The translations under genes were made by a program, and so were the position numbers. Shown here piece after piece: positions 36,073 to 45,262 of a stretch of 64,000 nucleotides of DNA. Numbering within the stretch: the first letter of the stretch is position 1; each line of letters opens with the position of its first letter. Origin of the DNA: Deinococcus humi (GTDB lineage Bacteria > Deinococcota > Deinococci > Deinococcales > Deinococcaceae); the NCBI RefSeq assembly GCF_014201875.1, contig NZ_JACHFL010000022.1, positions 1-64,000 on the forward strand. The letters run 5' to 3'. The notes under the pieces are model-generated. The model searched no databases. It had not been told where the DNA came from and saw only the letters and a program-made list of their open reading frames with translations.

Positions 36073-36518
36073 GTGGAACGCCGCCGATGACCCTCCACAA
36101 CGTGCTGCTGGTGGATGACAGCTTCCCGGACGTCATCCTGATGGAAGAAGCGTTTGGGGCAACCGTCAAACAGCTGCACCTGAGTCACGTTGAGGATGGC
36201 GTGGAGGCCCTGGCTTTCCTGCGGCGCGAAGGGCCGTATACCGGCGCACCCAGGCCAAAACTGGTGTTGCTGGATTTGAATATGCCGCGCATGAACGGCT
36301 TTGAGGTGCTCAGCCATATCCGGGCCGATCCGGTGCTCCGGGGCCTTCCGGTGCTCGTGTTCTCGACCTCGAAAGAGGAGCGCGATATCCAGCAGGCCTA
36401 CGACTTGGGCGCCAACGCGTTTCTGACCAAACCCCGGGATCTGTCCGGGGCCATCGCGCTGGTTCAGGTGATCGAACAATTCTGGCTGGTCAAGGCACAG
36501 TTGCCTGGAGGAGCGTAG
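36069..36518 (+). CDS. Single-domain response regulator (Rcp1-like)
   Basis: The 149-residue receiver has acidic residues Asp16-Asp17 (LLVDDSFPD), phospho-acceptor Asp69 in LVLLDLNMPRMNGFEV, Thr100 and Lys121 in FLTKP, so it is complete. There is no output domain. It resembles Rcp1-type regulators that accept phosphate from bacteriophytochrome-like kinases. Its ATG overlaps the stop of the six-PAS kinase by 4 bases, which indicates co-translation and a cognate pair. ATG 36087 is a possible shorter start. Confidence 0.9.
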   Translation: MSGTPPMTLHNVLLVDDSFPDVILMEEAFGATVKQLHLSHVEDGVEALAFLRREGPYTGAPRPKLVLLDLNMPRMNGFEVLSHIRADPVLRGLPVLVFSTSKEERDIQQAYDLGANAFLTKPRDLSGAIALVQVIEQFWLVKAQLPGGA

Positions 36519-36520
36519 AC

Positions 36521-36895
36521 ATGAGGCAGGTGCTGCTGATTGAAGATTACCTTCCGGACGCCATCTTGTTGCAGGAATGGCTGAGCCAGGAGAACGTGTC
36601 CTGGACGGTGCACCACGTCGTGAGCTGTGCCAGCGCCGAACAGGCCTGGGGAAGTCAGCCCTTCGATCTGGTGTTGCTGGATCTGGATGTTCCGGATGGC
36701 TTTGGAATGCCGCTGGTGCGGCGGGTGCTGGCCCTGGTCAAGCAAACGCCGGTCGTGATTCTGAGCGGCCAGCGCAATGAAGCCCAGGAGGCGGAGGCGC
36801 TTGCCTTGGGTGTGCAGGCCTACCTGGTCAAGGGCCAGGAGGCAGTGAGGGCCCTGGTAGCATCCTTCCCCTCTTCGGCGTTTGCTCCACCCTGA
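36521..36895 (+). CDS. Second single-domain response regulator
   Basis: The 124-residue receiver has Glu8-Asp9 (LLIEDYLPD), Asp54 in DLVLLDLDVPDGFGM and Lys104 in YLVKG, with the signalling Ser in ILSGQ. It starts 2 bases after the stop of the previous response regulator, so all three genes form one operon. The two receivers differ enough to have distinct partners, for example one as output and one as phosphate sink. No output domain is present. Confidence 0.9.
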   Translation: MRQVLLIEDYLPDAILLQEWLSQENVSWTVHHVVSCASAEQAWGSQPFDLVLLDLDVPDGFGMPLVRRVLALVKQTPVVILSGQRNEAQEAEALALGVQAYLVKGQEAVRALVASFPSSAFAPP

Positions 36896-36989
36896 ACAGG
36901 GGCTCGCTCTTTCAGACAGCGTCATGGCCCGCGTTCGCCGCATCCACTGGCAAGTGCAGATGCTGGAAGCCCTCTACGGCTACAAAAAT

Positions 36990-37227
36990 GACTGGATCGT
37001 GTAGGGACCCCTGCTTGGACGCTGGCGGGCGCGGGGCACCTTACAGGGGATACCAGGAACGTCCTGGGCCGTTCCCGGGCGTGCGGTGAACTTCACGGGC
37101 TCCGACAAGCTGCATATGATGGACGGAAGGATCGTCGAGTACTGGGCCAATGCGGACAGTCTGCTGTTTATGCAGCAGATCGGCGCCATCCCCGGGAGCA
37201 GCCCTGAGCTCTCTGGCCTCTATGCCC
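36990..37227 (+). pseudogene. SnoaL-like/ester-cyclase-type relic
   Basis: The open segment reads GRWRARGT, then VNFTGSDKLHMMDGRIVEYW and NADSLLFMQQIGAIP. This matches the C-terminal half of SnoaL-like ester cyclases, in which GTH.G..PG, then F.G.D....DGKIVEHW...D.L.L..QLG, is conserved. A TAG at 37002-37004 interrupts the frame just before the conserved part and the N-terminal half is missing. It looks like a decayed enzyme gene left beside the signalling operon. Confidence 0.6.
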
Positions 37228-37476
37228 GCCGCCTCTCCCACAGCCTGGGCGTGGGCCGAAAGAAGAGGGCCGCTCAACGGAGCCGCCCCTCTGGTCTTGA
37301 GAAATGCCCCTGCCCTGTCCAGGCCGTGAGACAACCGCTTAACGGCTGTTTTCGGGTGGTTGAGGTTACAACGCGCGACCGCGCTCCACCAATAGCATTC
37401 ACGTAAAGGCTGAGGAACCAGCGCGGGCCATATATTCGAGTCATGACGGCTTCCCCCGCCAGCGACAGGACAGTCT

Positions 37477-39591
37477 GTGTCTGAGTCGCACGCCTTCTCC
37501 CCGGACCTTCAGCTCCTGAGTCAGGCCCTGGCGGCCAGCGTTCACAGCGTGGTGATTGCCGACGCCCGGCTGCTAGACCTGCCCATCATCTACGTCAATC
37601 CAGCCTTTGAACGCATGAGTGGCTCCCCCGCCTCCGAGGCCCTCGGACGCAACTGCCGTTTCTTGCAGGGTCAGGACCGGGACCAGGCGGCCAGGAAAGA
37701 CCTTCGGCAGGCGATTGCAGCGGGGCGCAGCACCACCGTCATCCTGCGCAACTACCGTCTCGACGGCACGCTGTTCTTCAATGAACTCACCATCAGTCCC
37801 ATCCATGACGCGGCAGGCACCGTCACGCACTTCCTGGGCTTCCAGACCGATGTGACCAAACGGGAGACAGCCTCCGCCCTGATGACGTCCCTCCAGGGCC
37901 TGACAGAGGTGTTGGCCGCGGTCCGGACCCAGCAGGAGGTCACAGACCTCCTGCTGCGCGACGCACGGGGTGCTTTGAATGCTGTCTCCGGCGCGGTCCT
38001 GCTGGTCCAGGATGGGCGGTTGCATGTCGTGGCGCGCAGGGGTGATGACGACGCGAGCATCTGGCAGGACGGGGACCTCGACGGTCACCGGCCCAGCCCG
38101 GATGCGCTGCGCACGAACACCCCACTGTTCTTTCGGGAGGGCGGCGAGCTGACGGCCGCGTATCCGGAACTTGAGGCCCGAACGGGAGGGGTGGCCGCCG
38201 TCGCCACCGCGGTGCTGCCCATGGTGGAAGGCGGTCAACCGCTGGGCGTGATCGTCCTGGATTTCCAAGAGCCGCACGACTTCACTCCGGACGAGGAACG
38301 TTTTATGAGGACACTGGCTGCACAGTGCGCCCTGGCCCTGGACCGTGCCCGGCTCTCCGGTGATCTAGAGCGTCAGGTGAGGGACCGCACCGCTGAACTC
38401 GAAGCCTTCGTACGCTTCACTGAGGCGGCGGACAGCGAGATCGACGTGCTGAATTTGGCCGGGCGGGCGGTGGAGGTGCTGAGCCTCCTGTTTCCTGGCT
38501 GCACCAACGACTATTACGCCCTGGAGGATGGCCTGTGGAAGCTTAAGGTCCATACCCCTGATCTGGAGGACGATCCGGACCTGCTGGACTCCCTGAGAGC
38601 GGGGCTGCCGCTCGATACCCCCGTGTTCGCCGGGCCGATGCAAACGGGTCAACCCATCTTCGTTGACGGCTGGGACCCCCAGAAGGAACGAGTCGCCGGA
38701 ACCGAAGCCTTCAAGAGCGTTGCCATTTATCCGCTCGCCATCGGCGGCCGCCCCCAGGCGATGTTCGTGTTGGGTTTCAGAGACACGGCACGTTGGTCCG
38801 TACACCACCAGGCGGTGTTCCGAGCGGTGGGGCGCAGCCTGGGGTTGGCCCTGGACCGCACGGAGACCGCCCGGCAACTCAAGGCCCAGCGTGATCTCTT
38901 GCAGGCGTCCAACGAGGAGCTCGAGGCGTTCACGTACAGCGTGTCGCATGACCTGCGGACCCCGGTGCGGCACATCCTCAGCTTCGGCGATCTACTGCGC
39001 CGTGAGCTGCCGACGCCGCTGGATGCGAAGGCGGAGCGCTACTTCGGGATCGTCCGAACCGCCGCCGACACCCTCAGCATGCTGATCGACGGCATGCTGG
39101 ACGTTTCCCGCACCTCACGTCAGGCGCTCAAGGTTGAGCAGGTCAACCTTGAGCGCCTGTTCACTGAGGCCCGGCAGAAAATGGCGGTGGACCGGCCGCA
39201 GCGCCAGATCGACTGGCACATCAGTTCTCTGCCCACCGTCGTCGGAGACGCCGAGCTGCTGCGCCGGGTGATCACGGCGCTGGTGGACAATGCCGTGAAG
39301 TTCATCCGAAGCCGGGACCGGGCGGTGATCAGGGTCTGGGCTGAGGAACGGGGTCAGAGCTGGGCCGTGCTGGTACGTGACAACGGGGTGGGCTTCAATC
39401 CACAGTACAGCAACAAGCTGTTCAGCATGTTTCAGCGCCTGCACCGTGCGGAAGACTTTGAGGGGGCAGCGGTCAGCCTGGCGAATGCACGCCGGATCAT
39501 GACCCGGCATGGCGGAACGATGATGGCAGAGGGGCAGCCAGATCAGGGGGCCACCTTCAGCTTCATCCTCCCCAAGGTTCTCAGCTCGTGA
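37477..39591 (+). CDS. LOV-domain blue-light sensor histidine kinase with two GAF domains
   Basis: Residues about 15-128 form a LOV domain. GRNCRFLQG carries the flavin-adduct Cys60; Asn92 (RNYRLDGT), Asn102 (FNEL) and Gln123 (GFQTD) occupy the FMN-binding positions with the Cys-Asn-Asn spacing of Bacillus YtvA. GAF modules follow at about 145-290 and 315-465, then HisKA with His491 in SVSHDLRTP and a HATPase with DNGVGFNP. The usual G2 glycine motif is replaced by GAAVSLA (compare GTGIGLA at 12.2 kb), so ATP binding may be weakened. GTG 37477 with a purine-rich site (ACAGGA) upstream is the likely start. Confidence 0.9.
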   Translation: MSESHAFSPDLQLLSQALAASVHSVVIADARLLDLPIIYVNPAFERMSGSPASEALGRNCRFLQGQDRDQAARKDLRQAIAAGRSTTVILRNYRLDGTLFFNELTISPIHDAAGTVTHFLGFQTDVTKRETASALMTSLQGLTEVLAAVRTQQEVTDLLLRDARGALNAVSGAVLLVQDGRLHVVARRGDDDASIWQDGDLDGHRPSPDALRTNTPLFFREGGELTAAYPELEARTGGVAAVATAVLPMVEGGQPLGVIVLDFQEPHDFTPDEERFMRTLAAQCALALDRARLSGDLERQVRDRTAELEAFVRFTEAADSEIDVLNLAGRAVEVLSLLFPGCTNDYYALEDGLWKLKVHTPDLEDDPDLLDSLRAGLPLDTPVFAGPMQTGQPIFVDGWDPQKERVAGTEAFKSVAIYPLAIGGRPQAMFVLGFRDTARWSVHHQAVFRAVGRSLGLALDRTETARQLKAQRDLLQASNEELEAFTYSVSHDLRTPVRHILSFGDLLRRELPTPLDAKAERYFGIVRTAADTLSMLIDGMLDVSRTSRQALKVEQVNLERLFTEARQKMAVDRPQRQIDWHISSLPTVVGDAELLRRVITALVDNAVKFIRSRDRAVIRVWAEERGQSWAVLVRDNGVGFNPQYSNKLFSMFQRLHRAEDFEGAAVSLANARRIMTRHGGTMMAEGQPDQGATFSFILPKVLSS

Positions 39592-39703
39592 CCGCGCCTC
39601 AAATCAGGCGTGCCGCTGGCCCGCTGGGGTAACGGCAAGATCCAAGAATTTTACACCGCTAAGGAAAGTTACCCGCCAGCACAGCATTCTCGGCTTCCCA
39701 CCG

Positions 39704-39964
39704 TTACGTCCCCAGCTCCAGCCGCTTGGCCGCCTGCTGATAGGCACCATTCACAGCCTCCAGCGACAGATGCTGATACACCTTCAGATTTTTCTTGCTG
39801 GCCTGGCCGCTGAGAAGCTGGATCTGCGCGTCCGACAGCTTCTCTCCAGTCAGGAACGTCAGCATCTGATGCCGGAACAAAGGCGGATGCACCGCGTCCC
39901 CCAACTCCGCCTGGACGCGGTAACCCTGTACGATCTGCTGAACGCGCCCAACGGTATACGGGGT
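39704..39964 (-). pseudogene. Tyrosine recombinase, C-terminal fragment
   Basis: The frame reads PYTVGRVQQIVQGYRVQAEL, then LFRHQMLTFLTGEKLSDAQI and LLSGQASKKNLKVYQHLSL. The R-H pair and the terminal KVYQHLSL with nucleophile Tyr match the C-terminus of phage-type integrases, although the usual LLGH histidine appears as SGQ. The N-terminal two-thirds is absent. It is unrelated in detail to the recombinase relic immediately upstream, so at least two integrating elements have left traces here. Confidence 0.65.
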
Positions 39965-39987
39965 GACCTGAGACTAGGACCCAAAAC

Positions 39988-40010
39988 CAGCGCTAAGGAA
40001 CTTAGCGCTG
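39988..40010 (-). terminator. Hairpin overlapping the recombinase stop codon
   Basis: CAGCGCTAAG-GAA-CTTAGCGCTG has perfect 10-bp arms with a 3-base loop. Read on the minus strand it contains the TAA stop of the recombinase (40004-40002) in its first arm and is followed by GGTTTTGGG, so it can terminate that gene. Confidence 0.6.
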
Positions 40011-40896
40011 CCTGCGCCGCCAGGTTCGGAGTTCGGCATCGGCCAAAGTGTCGCTGATCTCGGCATAGCGCAGGGTGGTCTGAATGTGGCGGTGGCCCAG
40101 CCGCTTGCGGATGGTTCCCAGACTCACGCCCCCGTTGACCAATTCCGTCGCGTGGCTGTGGCGCAACTGATGCATCGTGCTGGTCACGCCTGCGAGAGCC
40201 GCGTAGCGCTGCCAGCGCTCCTGCACGCTCTGATACCGCAGCGGCCCACCACGCCCGTTCTTTTGCGCCTGAAACAGCGGCCCGTGTGTGTAGTCCAGAG
40301 ACCGCAGATACTTCCGCAGCGCGTTGACCAGGCGGGGATCATCGAGCAGCGCCGGACGGTGCTGCTCTCCCTTGCCCAGCACGATCAAATGTTCATCTCA
40401 CCTGGCAAGATCAAGATCGTCCAGATGGATGTTCAGCGCCTCGCTGATCCGCAGCCCCGTTTCAAAGACCAGCCGGAACAGCAGGGTGTCCCGTGTCTGC
40501 CGCGCAGGACTGACGGCAAAGATGCGCTCAATGTGGTCCCGGCGCAGACCGCGCGGGTGGGGCAGTGGAATTTTGGGACGTTCAATATGCTGGGTGGGAT
40601 CAAGGTCTGGCCCGCCATGCTGCCGATTCCAGCGACAGAAGCGCTCAAAAGCGGTCTACTTGCGGTTCTGGGTAGAGGCAGCCCATCCGTGGGCTGCGAA
40701 GTACGCTTCCAGAGCTGCCGCATCCAGCTTTTTGCCGTTGTCCTGCAACCAGCGTTGGAGGTGGGTCAGGGCTGCCCGGTAGGCCCGGATGGTGGCCGGG
40801 CTGCGATTCAGCCCCGCAAGGAAATGCGCGGCGGCGATTTGAACATCACTGGGATTCATACCTGTGATAAGAGCCTGATACTGGTGGCGAAGTTGG
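40002..40896 (-). pseudogene. Tyrosine recombinase (XerD-like) broken by two stop codons and an IS
   Basis: One continuous frame encodes a SAM-like N-terminal domain (AAHFLAGLNRSPATIRAYRAAL), then after a TAG (near 40657) WNRQHGGPDL and RDTLLFRLVFETGLRISEALN, then after a TGA (near 40407) DEHLIVLGKGEQHRPALL, MHQLRHSHATELVNGG and LGHRHIQTTLRYAE. The catalytic R..K..H.LR..H..Y set is present. The 5' end is replaced by the left terminus of the IS1182-type element: the only upstream ATG (40916) lies inside the IS. Both nonsense codons and truncation make it inactive. Confidence 0.8.
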
Positions 40897-42585
40897 TCAG
40901 GTGCAAACTGGAGCATGTTGCGCCCTGAACCCATCGGTGCCATCCCTGAAGAAACAGTTCGTGTGGCTCGGGCTGCCTTTCGAAAAGGCAGCCTCGCCAT
41001 GCGGTTACGAGACGAGCTGGGAACGCTGTACACCAACGCGGATTTTGCTGACCTGTATCCCAACCTCGGCCAGCCTGCCCTATCTCCCTGGCGATTGGCC
41101 CTGGTCACCGTGCTGCAATTTTTGGAGAACCTGACGGACCGTCAGGTGGCGGATCAGGTCCGAGGTCGGGTGGACTGGAAGTACGCCCTGGGACTCGATC
41201 TCACTGACCCCGGTTTCGACCGGAGTGTGCTGAGCGAGTTTCGGACCCGTCTGACCCAGAACCAAGCCGAAGCGCGGCTGCTGGACCGCATGCTGGAGCA
41301 CTTCCAAACTAAGGGATTGATTCGTGCCCGTGGGCATCAGCGTACCGATTCCACACACGTCCTGGCTGCGGTACGACGACTCCAACGGTTGGAATCGGCA
41401 GCGGAAATGGTGCGGGCGGCATTGAATGCGTTGAGTGGGGCGGACCCTGAATGGGTCCGCCGTGTCGCACAGCCCGAGTGGTTTGAGCGCTACGGGCACC
41501 GGGTCGAGGACTACCGCCTCCCGAAAGGCAAAGCTACCCGTGAAGCGTATGGCTTAGCGGTGGCTACTGACGGCTTTACCCTGCTGGACGCGCTCAACGG
41601 CGAAGGGACCCCCGAGGGTCTTCGTCGCCTGCCGATGATCAAAGTGTTCGAACAGTGGTGGGCGCAGAATTTCATTCGTGAAGAAGGGCGGATTCGCTGG
41701 CGACGAGGCGACGAACTGGCCCCCTCAGGTGAACGCTTCAACTCCCCTTACGACGCCGAAGCGGCTTACTCCACCCGTCGTGAGCACGAGTGGATCGGGT
41801 ACAAGGTCCATATCAGCGAGACTTGTGATGCAGAGTTGCCGCACCTGATCACCCACGTCCACACCACCAATTCCACCATCCAGGATGTCACCAGTACAGC
41901 CCCGATCCATGCGGCCTTGGCTCAGCGCAACCTCCTCCCTGAGAAACACATCGTGGATGCTGGATACATTGACGCGGAGCTGTTGGCCTCCAGCGTGCCG
42001 GAACACGGCGTCAATCTCATCGGTCCGACCCGCGAGAACCGAAGTTGGCAAGCCCGTGCGGGCACGGGCTACGCCGCCAGCCACTTTCAGATCGACTGGG
42101 ACCACTGCCAAGTCACCTGTCCGCAGGGTGCGACGACGCGAGGCTGGTATCCAACGGTGAACCGCTTTGGCACGCTGGAGATCCTCATTCAGTTTGATCG
42201 GGAGGTCTGCGCCGCGTGTGCCGTTCGATCCCTGTGCACCAAGGCCAAAGGTGGACGCCGCGTGGTGATCCAACCCCGTGAGAAACACGAAGCGCTACGG
42301 CTGGCACGCGAATACGCCACTTCACAGGAGTGGCAAGCCCTGTACCACCGGCGTGCCGGAATCGAGGGCACCTTGTCCCAAGGCACCCGTGCCTTGGGCC
42401 TCCGTCGTACACGCTATCGGGGTCTGAGGAAAACGGCCTTGCAACATGCCGCTACTTGCGCTGCCATCAATGTTCTTCGCGCGGTGAGCTGGCTGAACGG
42501 GGACAAGCCAGGCCGAACCCGCGTCTCCCGCTTCAGCCAGCTAGCCGTCTCCGCCTGATCCGCCGACTTCGCCACCAGAGTCAGG
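40874..42585 (+). mobile_element. IS1182-type insertion sequence, apparently intact
   Basis: Terminal inverted repeats of 23 bp (40874-40896 and 42563-42585) match at 20 positions, with the core CTGGTGGCGAAG. The 1712-bp length and a single full-length transposase fit the IS1182 family. No direct target duplication is seen; this family often shows none. The left end lies inside the tyrosine-recombinase relic. Confidence 0.8.
40915..42558 (+). CDS. IS1182-family DDE transposase
   Basis: The 547-residue protein has the DUF772-like N-terminal region (LYTNADFADLYPNLGQPALS, then VLQFLENLTDRQVADQVRGR), the first catalytic Asp in RTDSTHVLAAVRRL, a second in the KHIVDAGYID segment and the Glu in RRAGIEGTLSQGTRALGLRR. 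A C4-like segment (DREVCAACAVRSLC) lies before the last motif. The frame is uninterrupted, so the element may be active. ATG 40915 overlaps, on the other strand, a potential ATG of the recombinase frame. Confidence 0.9.
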   Translation: MLRPEPIGAIPEETVRVARAAFRKGSLAMRLRDELGTLYTNADFADLYPNLGQPALSPWRLALVTVLQFLENLTDRQVADQVRGRVDWKYALGLDLTDPGFDRSVLSEFRTRLTQNQAEARLLDRMLEHFQTKGLIRARGHQRTDSTHVLAAVRRLQRLESAAEMVRAALNALSGADPEWVRRVAQPEWFERYGHRVEDYRLPKGKATREAYGLAVATDGFTLLDALNGEGTPEGLRRLPMIKVFEQWWAQNFIREEGRIRWRRGDELAPSGERFNSPYDAEAAYSTRREHEWIGYKVHISETCDAELPHLITHVHTTNSTIQDVTSTAPIHAALAQRNLLPEKHIVDAGYIDAELLASSVPEHGVNLIGPTRENRSWQARAGTGYAASHFQIDWDHCQVTCPQGATTRGWYPTVNRFGTLEILIQFDREVCAACAVRSLCTKAKGGRRVVIQPREKHEALRLAREYATSQEWQALYHRRAGIEGTLSQGTRALGLRRTRYRGLRKTALQHAATCAAINVLRAVSWLNGDKPGRTRVSRFSQLAVSA

Positions 42586-42714
42586 AGAATGACCGCAGGA
42601 AGGACGTCTGGTACATCAGGCTTGCTGAGCTAGATTCTCTCCTCACCGAGATCTGATGCGTCGAAATCGCTCCACTGGAACTGCGCTTTTCCCGCTCTGT
42701 GACATGATGACGCC

Positions 42715-43572
42715 ATGTCCGGGCATCGGTTGACCACGCACGCGCGCATGCCTGTGCAGAGTTGGCGCGCGCTTGAACTCGGTGGCCTCGACTTGCTCCA
42801 CGGTAGCTTCACCACCCACGCCTTTGCCCGGCACACCCACGACACCTACAGCATCGGACTCCTCGGCCACGGCGCGATGACCTTCGATTGCCAGGGGGCC
42901 ACTCACACCCTGCGCCCTGGCCTGATCGGCCTCATCCACCCAGACGAAGTTCACACTGGACACGCCGAGACCACCGACGGCTGGACGTACCGCAACTTCT
43001 ACCCGGACGTTCCGCTCCTCCAGGGGGCCTTCACCGACTTTGATGATGCTTCAGACGCGCTTCCCCGCCTCCCCGTCGTGATCGACGATCCAGCGCTGTT
43101 TCAGTCGCTGGTCACCGCACACCGGGCTTTTGAGGAGCACGCTTCCAGTCTGACACGCGAATCCCTGATGCGCGCCGCGCTAACCCATCTGGTGAGGCGG
43201 CACGCCTTCCAGCCCCCAGCTCTGAGAACGGCCCTGCACGAGCCAGGTGCGCTGCGCCTGGTGCGCTCCCAGTTGGAAGACGAGTTCGCGCGCAACGTGA
43301 CCCTGGACGAGCTGGCAGCCACCACCGGACTCAACCCCTTCACGCTGCTGCGGGCGTTTCGCCGCACCTACGGTCTACCGCCGCACGCGTATCAACTCCA
43401 GGTTCGGCTCAGACACGCCAAGCGTTTTCTGCGAGGCGGCGAAACCGTTGTGGACGCCGCGTTGCTCGCAGGCTTTGCCGATCAGAGTCACCTCGGCAGG
43501 CACTTTCGCCGCACCTTTGGTGTCACGCCGCAGCAGTACCGCCGGGGCGTCAAGAACGTTCTATCTTCCTGA
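42715..43572 (+). CDS. AraC-family transcriptional regulator
   Basis: The 285-residue protein has an N-terminal cupin ligand-binding domain (HTHDTYSIGLLGHGAMTFDC, with the AraC-type turn PGLIGLIHPDEVHTG) and a C-terminal double HTH: VTLDELAATTGLNPFTLLRA and VVDAALLAGFADQSHLGRHF ending FGVTPQQYRR. It probably activates the adjacent exporter gene (EamA, 25 bases downstream, same strand) in response to a small molecule. Confidence 0.9.
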   Translation: MSGHRLTTHARMPVQSWRALELGGLDLLHGSFTTHAFARHTHDTYSIGLLGHGAMTFDCQGATHTLRPGLIGLIHPDEVHTGHAETTDGWTYRNFYPDVPLLQGAFTDFDDASDALPRLPVVIDDPALFQSLVTAHRAFEEHASSLTRESLMRAALTHLVRRHAFQPPALRTALHEPGALRLVRSQLEDEFARNVTLDELAATTGLNPFTLLRAFRRTYGLPPHAYQLQVRLRHAKRFLRGGETVVDAALLAGFADQSHLGRHFRRTFGVTPQQYRRGVKNVLSS

Positions 43573-43597
43573 GCGCCTGACCCACTAGCGTCCCCCC

Positions 43598-44503
43598 ATG
43601 CTCTTTGCCGCCACGCCGGACGCGCGCCGTTCGGTCCATGCCCGCCTCCACCTCGCGCTCGCCATGTTGCTGGCGGGCAGTTCCGTGGTGATGACCAAGA
43701 TCGTCGGGGCGAGTCTGCCTCTCTTTCTCGCCAACGCCCTGATCCTGCTGCCCGCCTCGGTGGTCCTGATCGGACTGACCTGGTGGCGGGAAGGGCCGGT
43801 CCGCGTCCCACCGGACGCGTGGCGTCCGCTGATCCTGCAAGCCTTGTGCGGCATCGTGCTGTTCCGGATCTTTCTTTTTTACGGTATTCCCCTCACGTCA
43901 GCAGCCTCAGCAGGCATCCTGACCAGCGCCGTCCCCGCCGTGACGGCCTTGCTTGCCTGGCTCCTTTTGCGCGAACGCCTGGGGGCCAGGGACATCATCG
44001 GCGTCGCGCTGACCGCCCTCGGCATTCTGGTGTTGACGGTCCCCGGCGCGTCACCGGACGCAGGCGCACGTCCCCTGCTGGGCGGCCTCTTCGTCCTGGG
44101 GGCGGTGTTCGGTGAAGCGTCGTGGAACGTGCTGAGTCGCCTGTCCGGCGCACGTCTCAGTCCACTGGCCGCCACCACCGTGGTCACGACGCTCGCCCTG
44201 CTCCTGTTCCTGCCTCTGGCTGTCCCCGAGGCCCTGCACTTCGACTTCTCCAGTCTGACCCTCGGTGACGGCGTGGCCCTCCTCTATTACGCCCTGGGAG
44301 CCACTGTACTGGCCTATGTCCTGTGGTTTGCCGGGGTGCGCTATCTGAGCGCGAGTACAGCCGCCGTGTACACCGGATGGCTCCCCGTCAGCGCCGTGGC
44401 GCTCTCCGCCCTGGCGCTGCATGAACGGCTGACGCTGTGGCACGCCCTGGGGCTGGCCTGCGTCCTGTGCGCCACCGTTGTTTTCGCCCGCTCAGAAGAA
44501 TGA
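43598..44503 (+). CDS. EamA/DMT-family transporter
   Basis: The 301-residue protein has about ten hydrophobic helices in two EamA halves (about 15-140 and 155-298). Each half shows the family pattern: GIPLTSAASAGILTSAVPAVTALLAWLLLRE in the first, and YLSASTAAVYTGWLPVSAVALSALALHE in the second. Such proteins export amino acids or other metabolites, or act as permeases. It lies between the AraC regulator and a B3/B4 protein in one operon; the substrate is unknown. Confidence 0.9.
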   Translation: MLFAATPDARRSVHARLHLALAMLLAGSSVVMTKIVGASLPLFLANALILLPASVVLIGLTWWREGPVRVPPDAWRPLILQALCGIVLFRIFLFYGIPLTSAASAGILTSAVPAVTALLAWLLLRERLGARDIIGVALTALGILVLTVPGASPDAGARPLLGGLFVLGAVFGEASWNVLSRLSGARLSPLAATTVVTTLALLLFLPLAVPEALHFDFSSLTLGDGVALLYYALGATVLAYVLWFAGVRYLSASTAAVYTGWLPVSAVALSALALHERLTLWHALGLACVLCATVVFARSEE

Positions 44504-44517
44504 AAAAGGAGATCAAC

Positions 44518-45207
44518 ATGGAGATTCAAACGACACCTGCGTGGCAGGAGGCATTCCCCGGCGGGCATGTTGGGGCGCTGCTCTTGAACAACATCGACAA
44601 CACGAGGCGGGGACCTGAACTCGAAGAGCGCAAGCGGAGCCTGGAAACACGGCTGCGGGCCGAGTTCGGCCACCTCTCCCGCGCTGAGCTGCTCGAGCTT
44701 GAGGTGCTGAATGCCTACCGGGCGTATTACAGGGGGTTTGACCAGACCTACCATGTCCAGCTTCAACAGGAGTCCATCGTCCACAAGAACAAGGCCATGC
44801 CGAACGTGAGTCCGCTCGTGGACGCCAGCTTTCTCGCTGAGCTTGAAACGCTGGTGCTGACGGCCAGCCACGATGCGGACCGACTGGCGTGGCCACTGAC
44901 CATCGACGTGACGCAGGGTGGGGAGGCGTTCGAGCAGATGAACGGCAAGGTCCGCAGTCTCAAGGCCAGCGACATGATGATGGCGGACACCCAGGGCACC
45001 GTCTGCACCATCCTGTACGGGCAGGATCGGCGGACGCCGGTTTCAACAGCGACGCGGCGCGTTCTGTACGTGTGTTATGCGCCCCCTGGCGTAACAGAGC
45101 AGCGGGTTCGGCAGCAACTGGACATCATGCTCAGTCACGTGCGGCTCTTCGCGTCTGGAGTGCAGGTAGAAGGTCTGGAGATTTTTACGGGTGGAGTCAC
45201 TTCGTGA
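44518..45207 (+). CDS. B3/B4 tRNA-binding/editing-like domain protein
   Basis: ATG 44518 is chosen because AAAGGAG (44505-44511) lies 6 bases upstream; the frame reads back to 44437 without a signal. The 229-residue product matches stand-alone B3/B4 domains of phenylalanyl-tRNA synthetase beta (COG3382): LEVLNAYRAYYRGFDQTYHVQ, then KNKAMPNVSPLVDASFLAELE, and DTQGTVCTILYGQD. Such proteins may hydrolyse mischarged tRNA or bind amino acids, but proof is lacking. It is the third gene of the AraC-EamA operon, which suggests an amino-acid-related role. Tn3-type DNA begins just downstream. Confidence 0.8.
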   Translation: MEIQTTPAWQEAFPGGHVGALLLNNIDNTRRGPELEERKRSLETRLRAEFGHLSRAELLELEVLNAYRAYYRGFDQTYHVQLQQESIVHKNKAMPNVSPLVDASFLAELETLVLTASHDADRLAWPLTIDVTQGGEAFEQMNGKVRSLKASDMMMADTQGTVCTILYGQDRRTPVSTATRRVLYVCYAPPGVTEQRVRQQLDIMLSHVRLFASGVQVEGLEIFTGGVTS

Positions 45208-45262
45208 GCAGGAGGGGTCAATAAATTGGAACAGACACGCCAAGTGCAGAGCTGATCCATTC

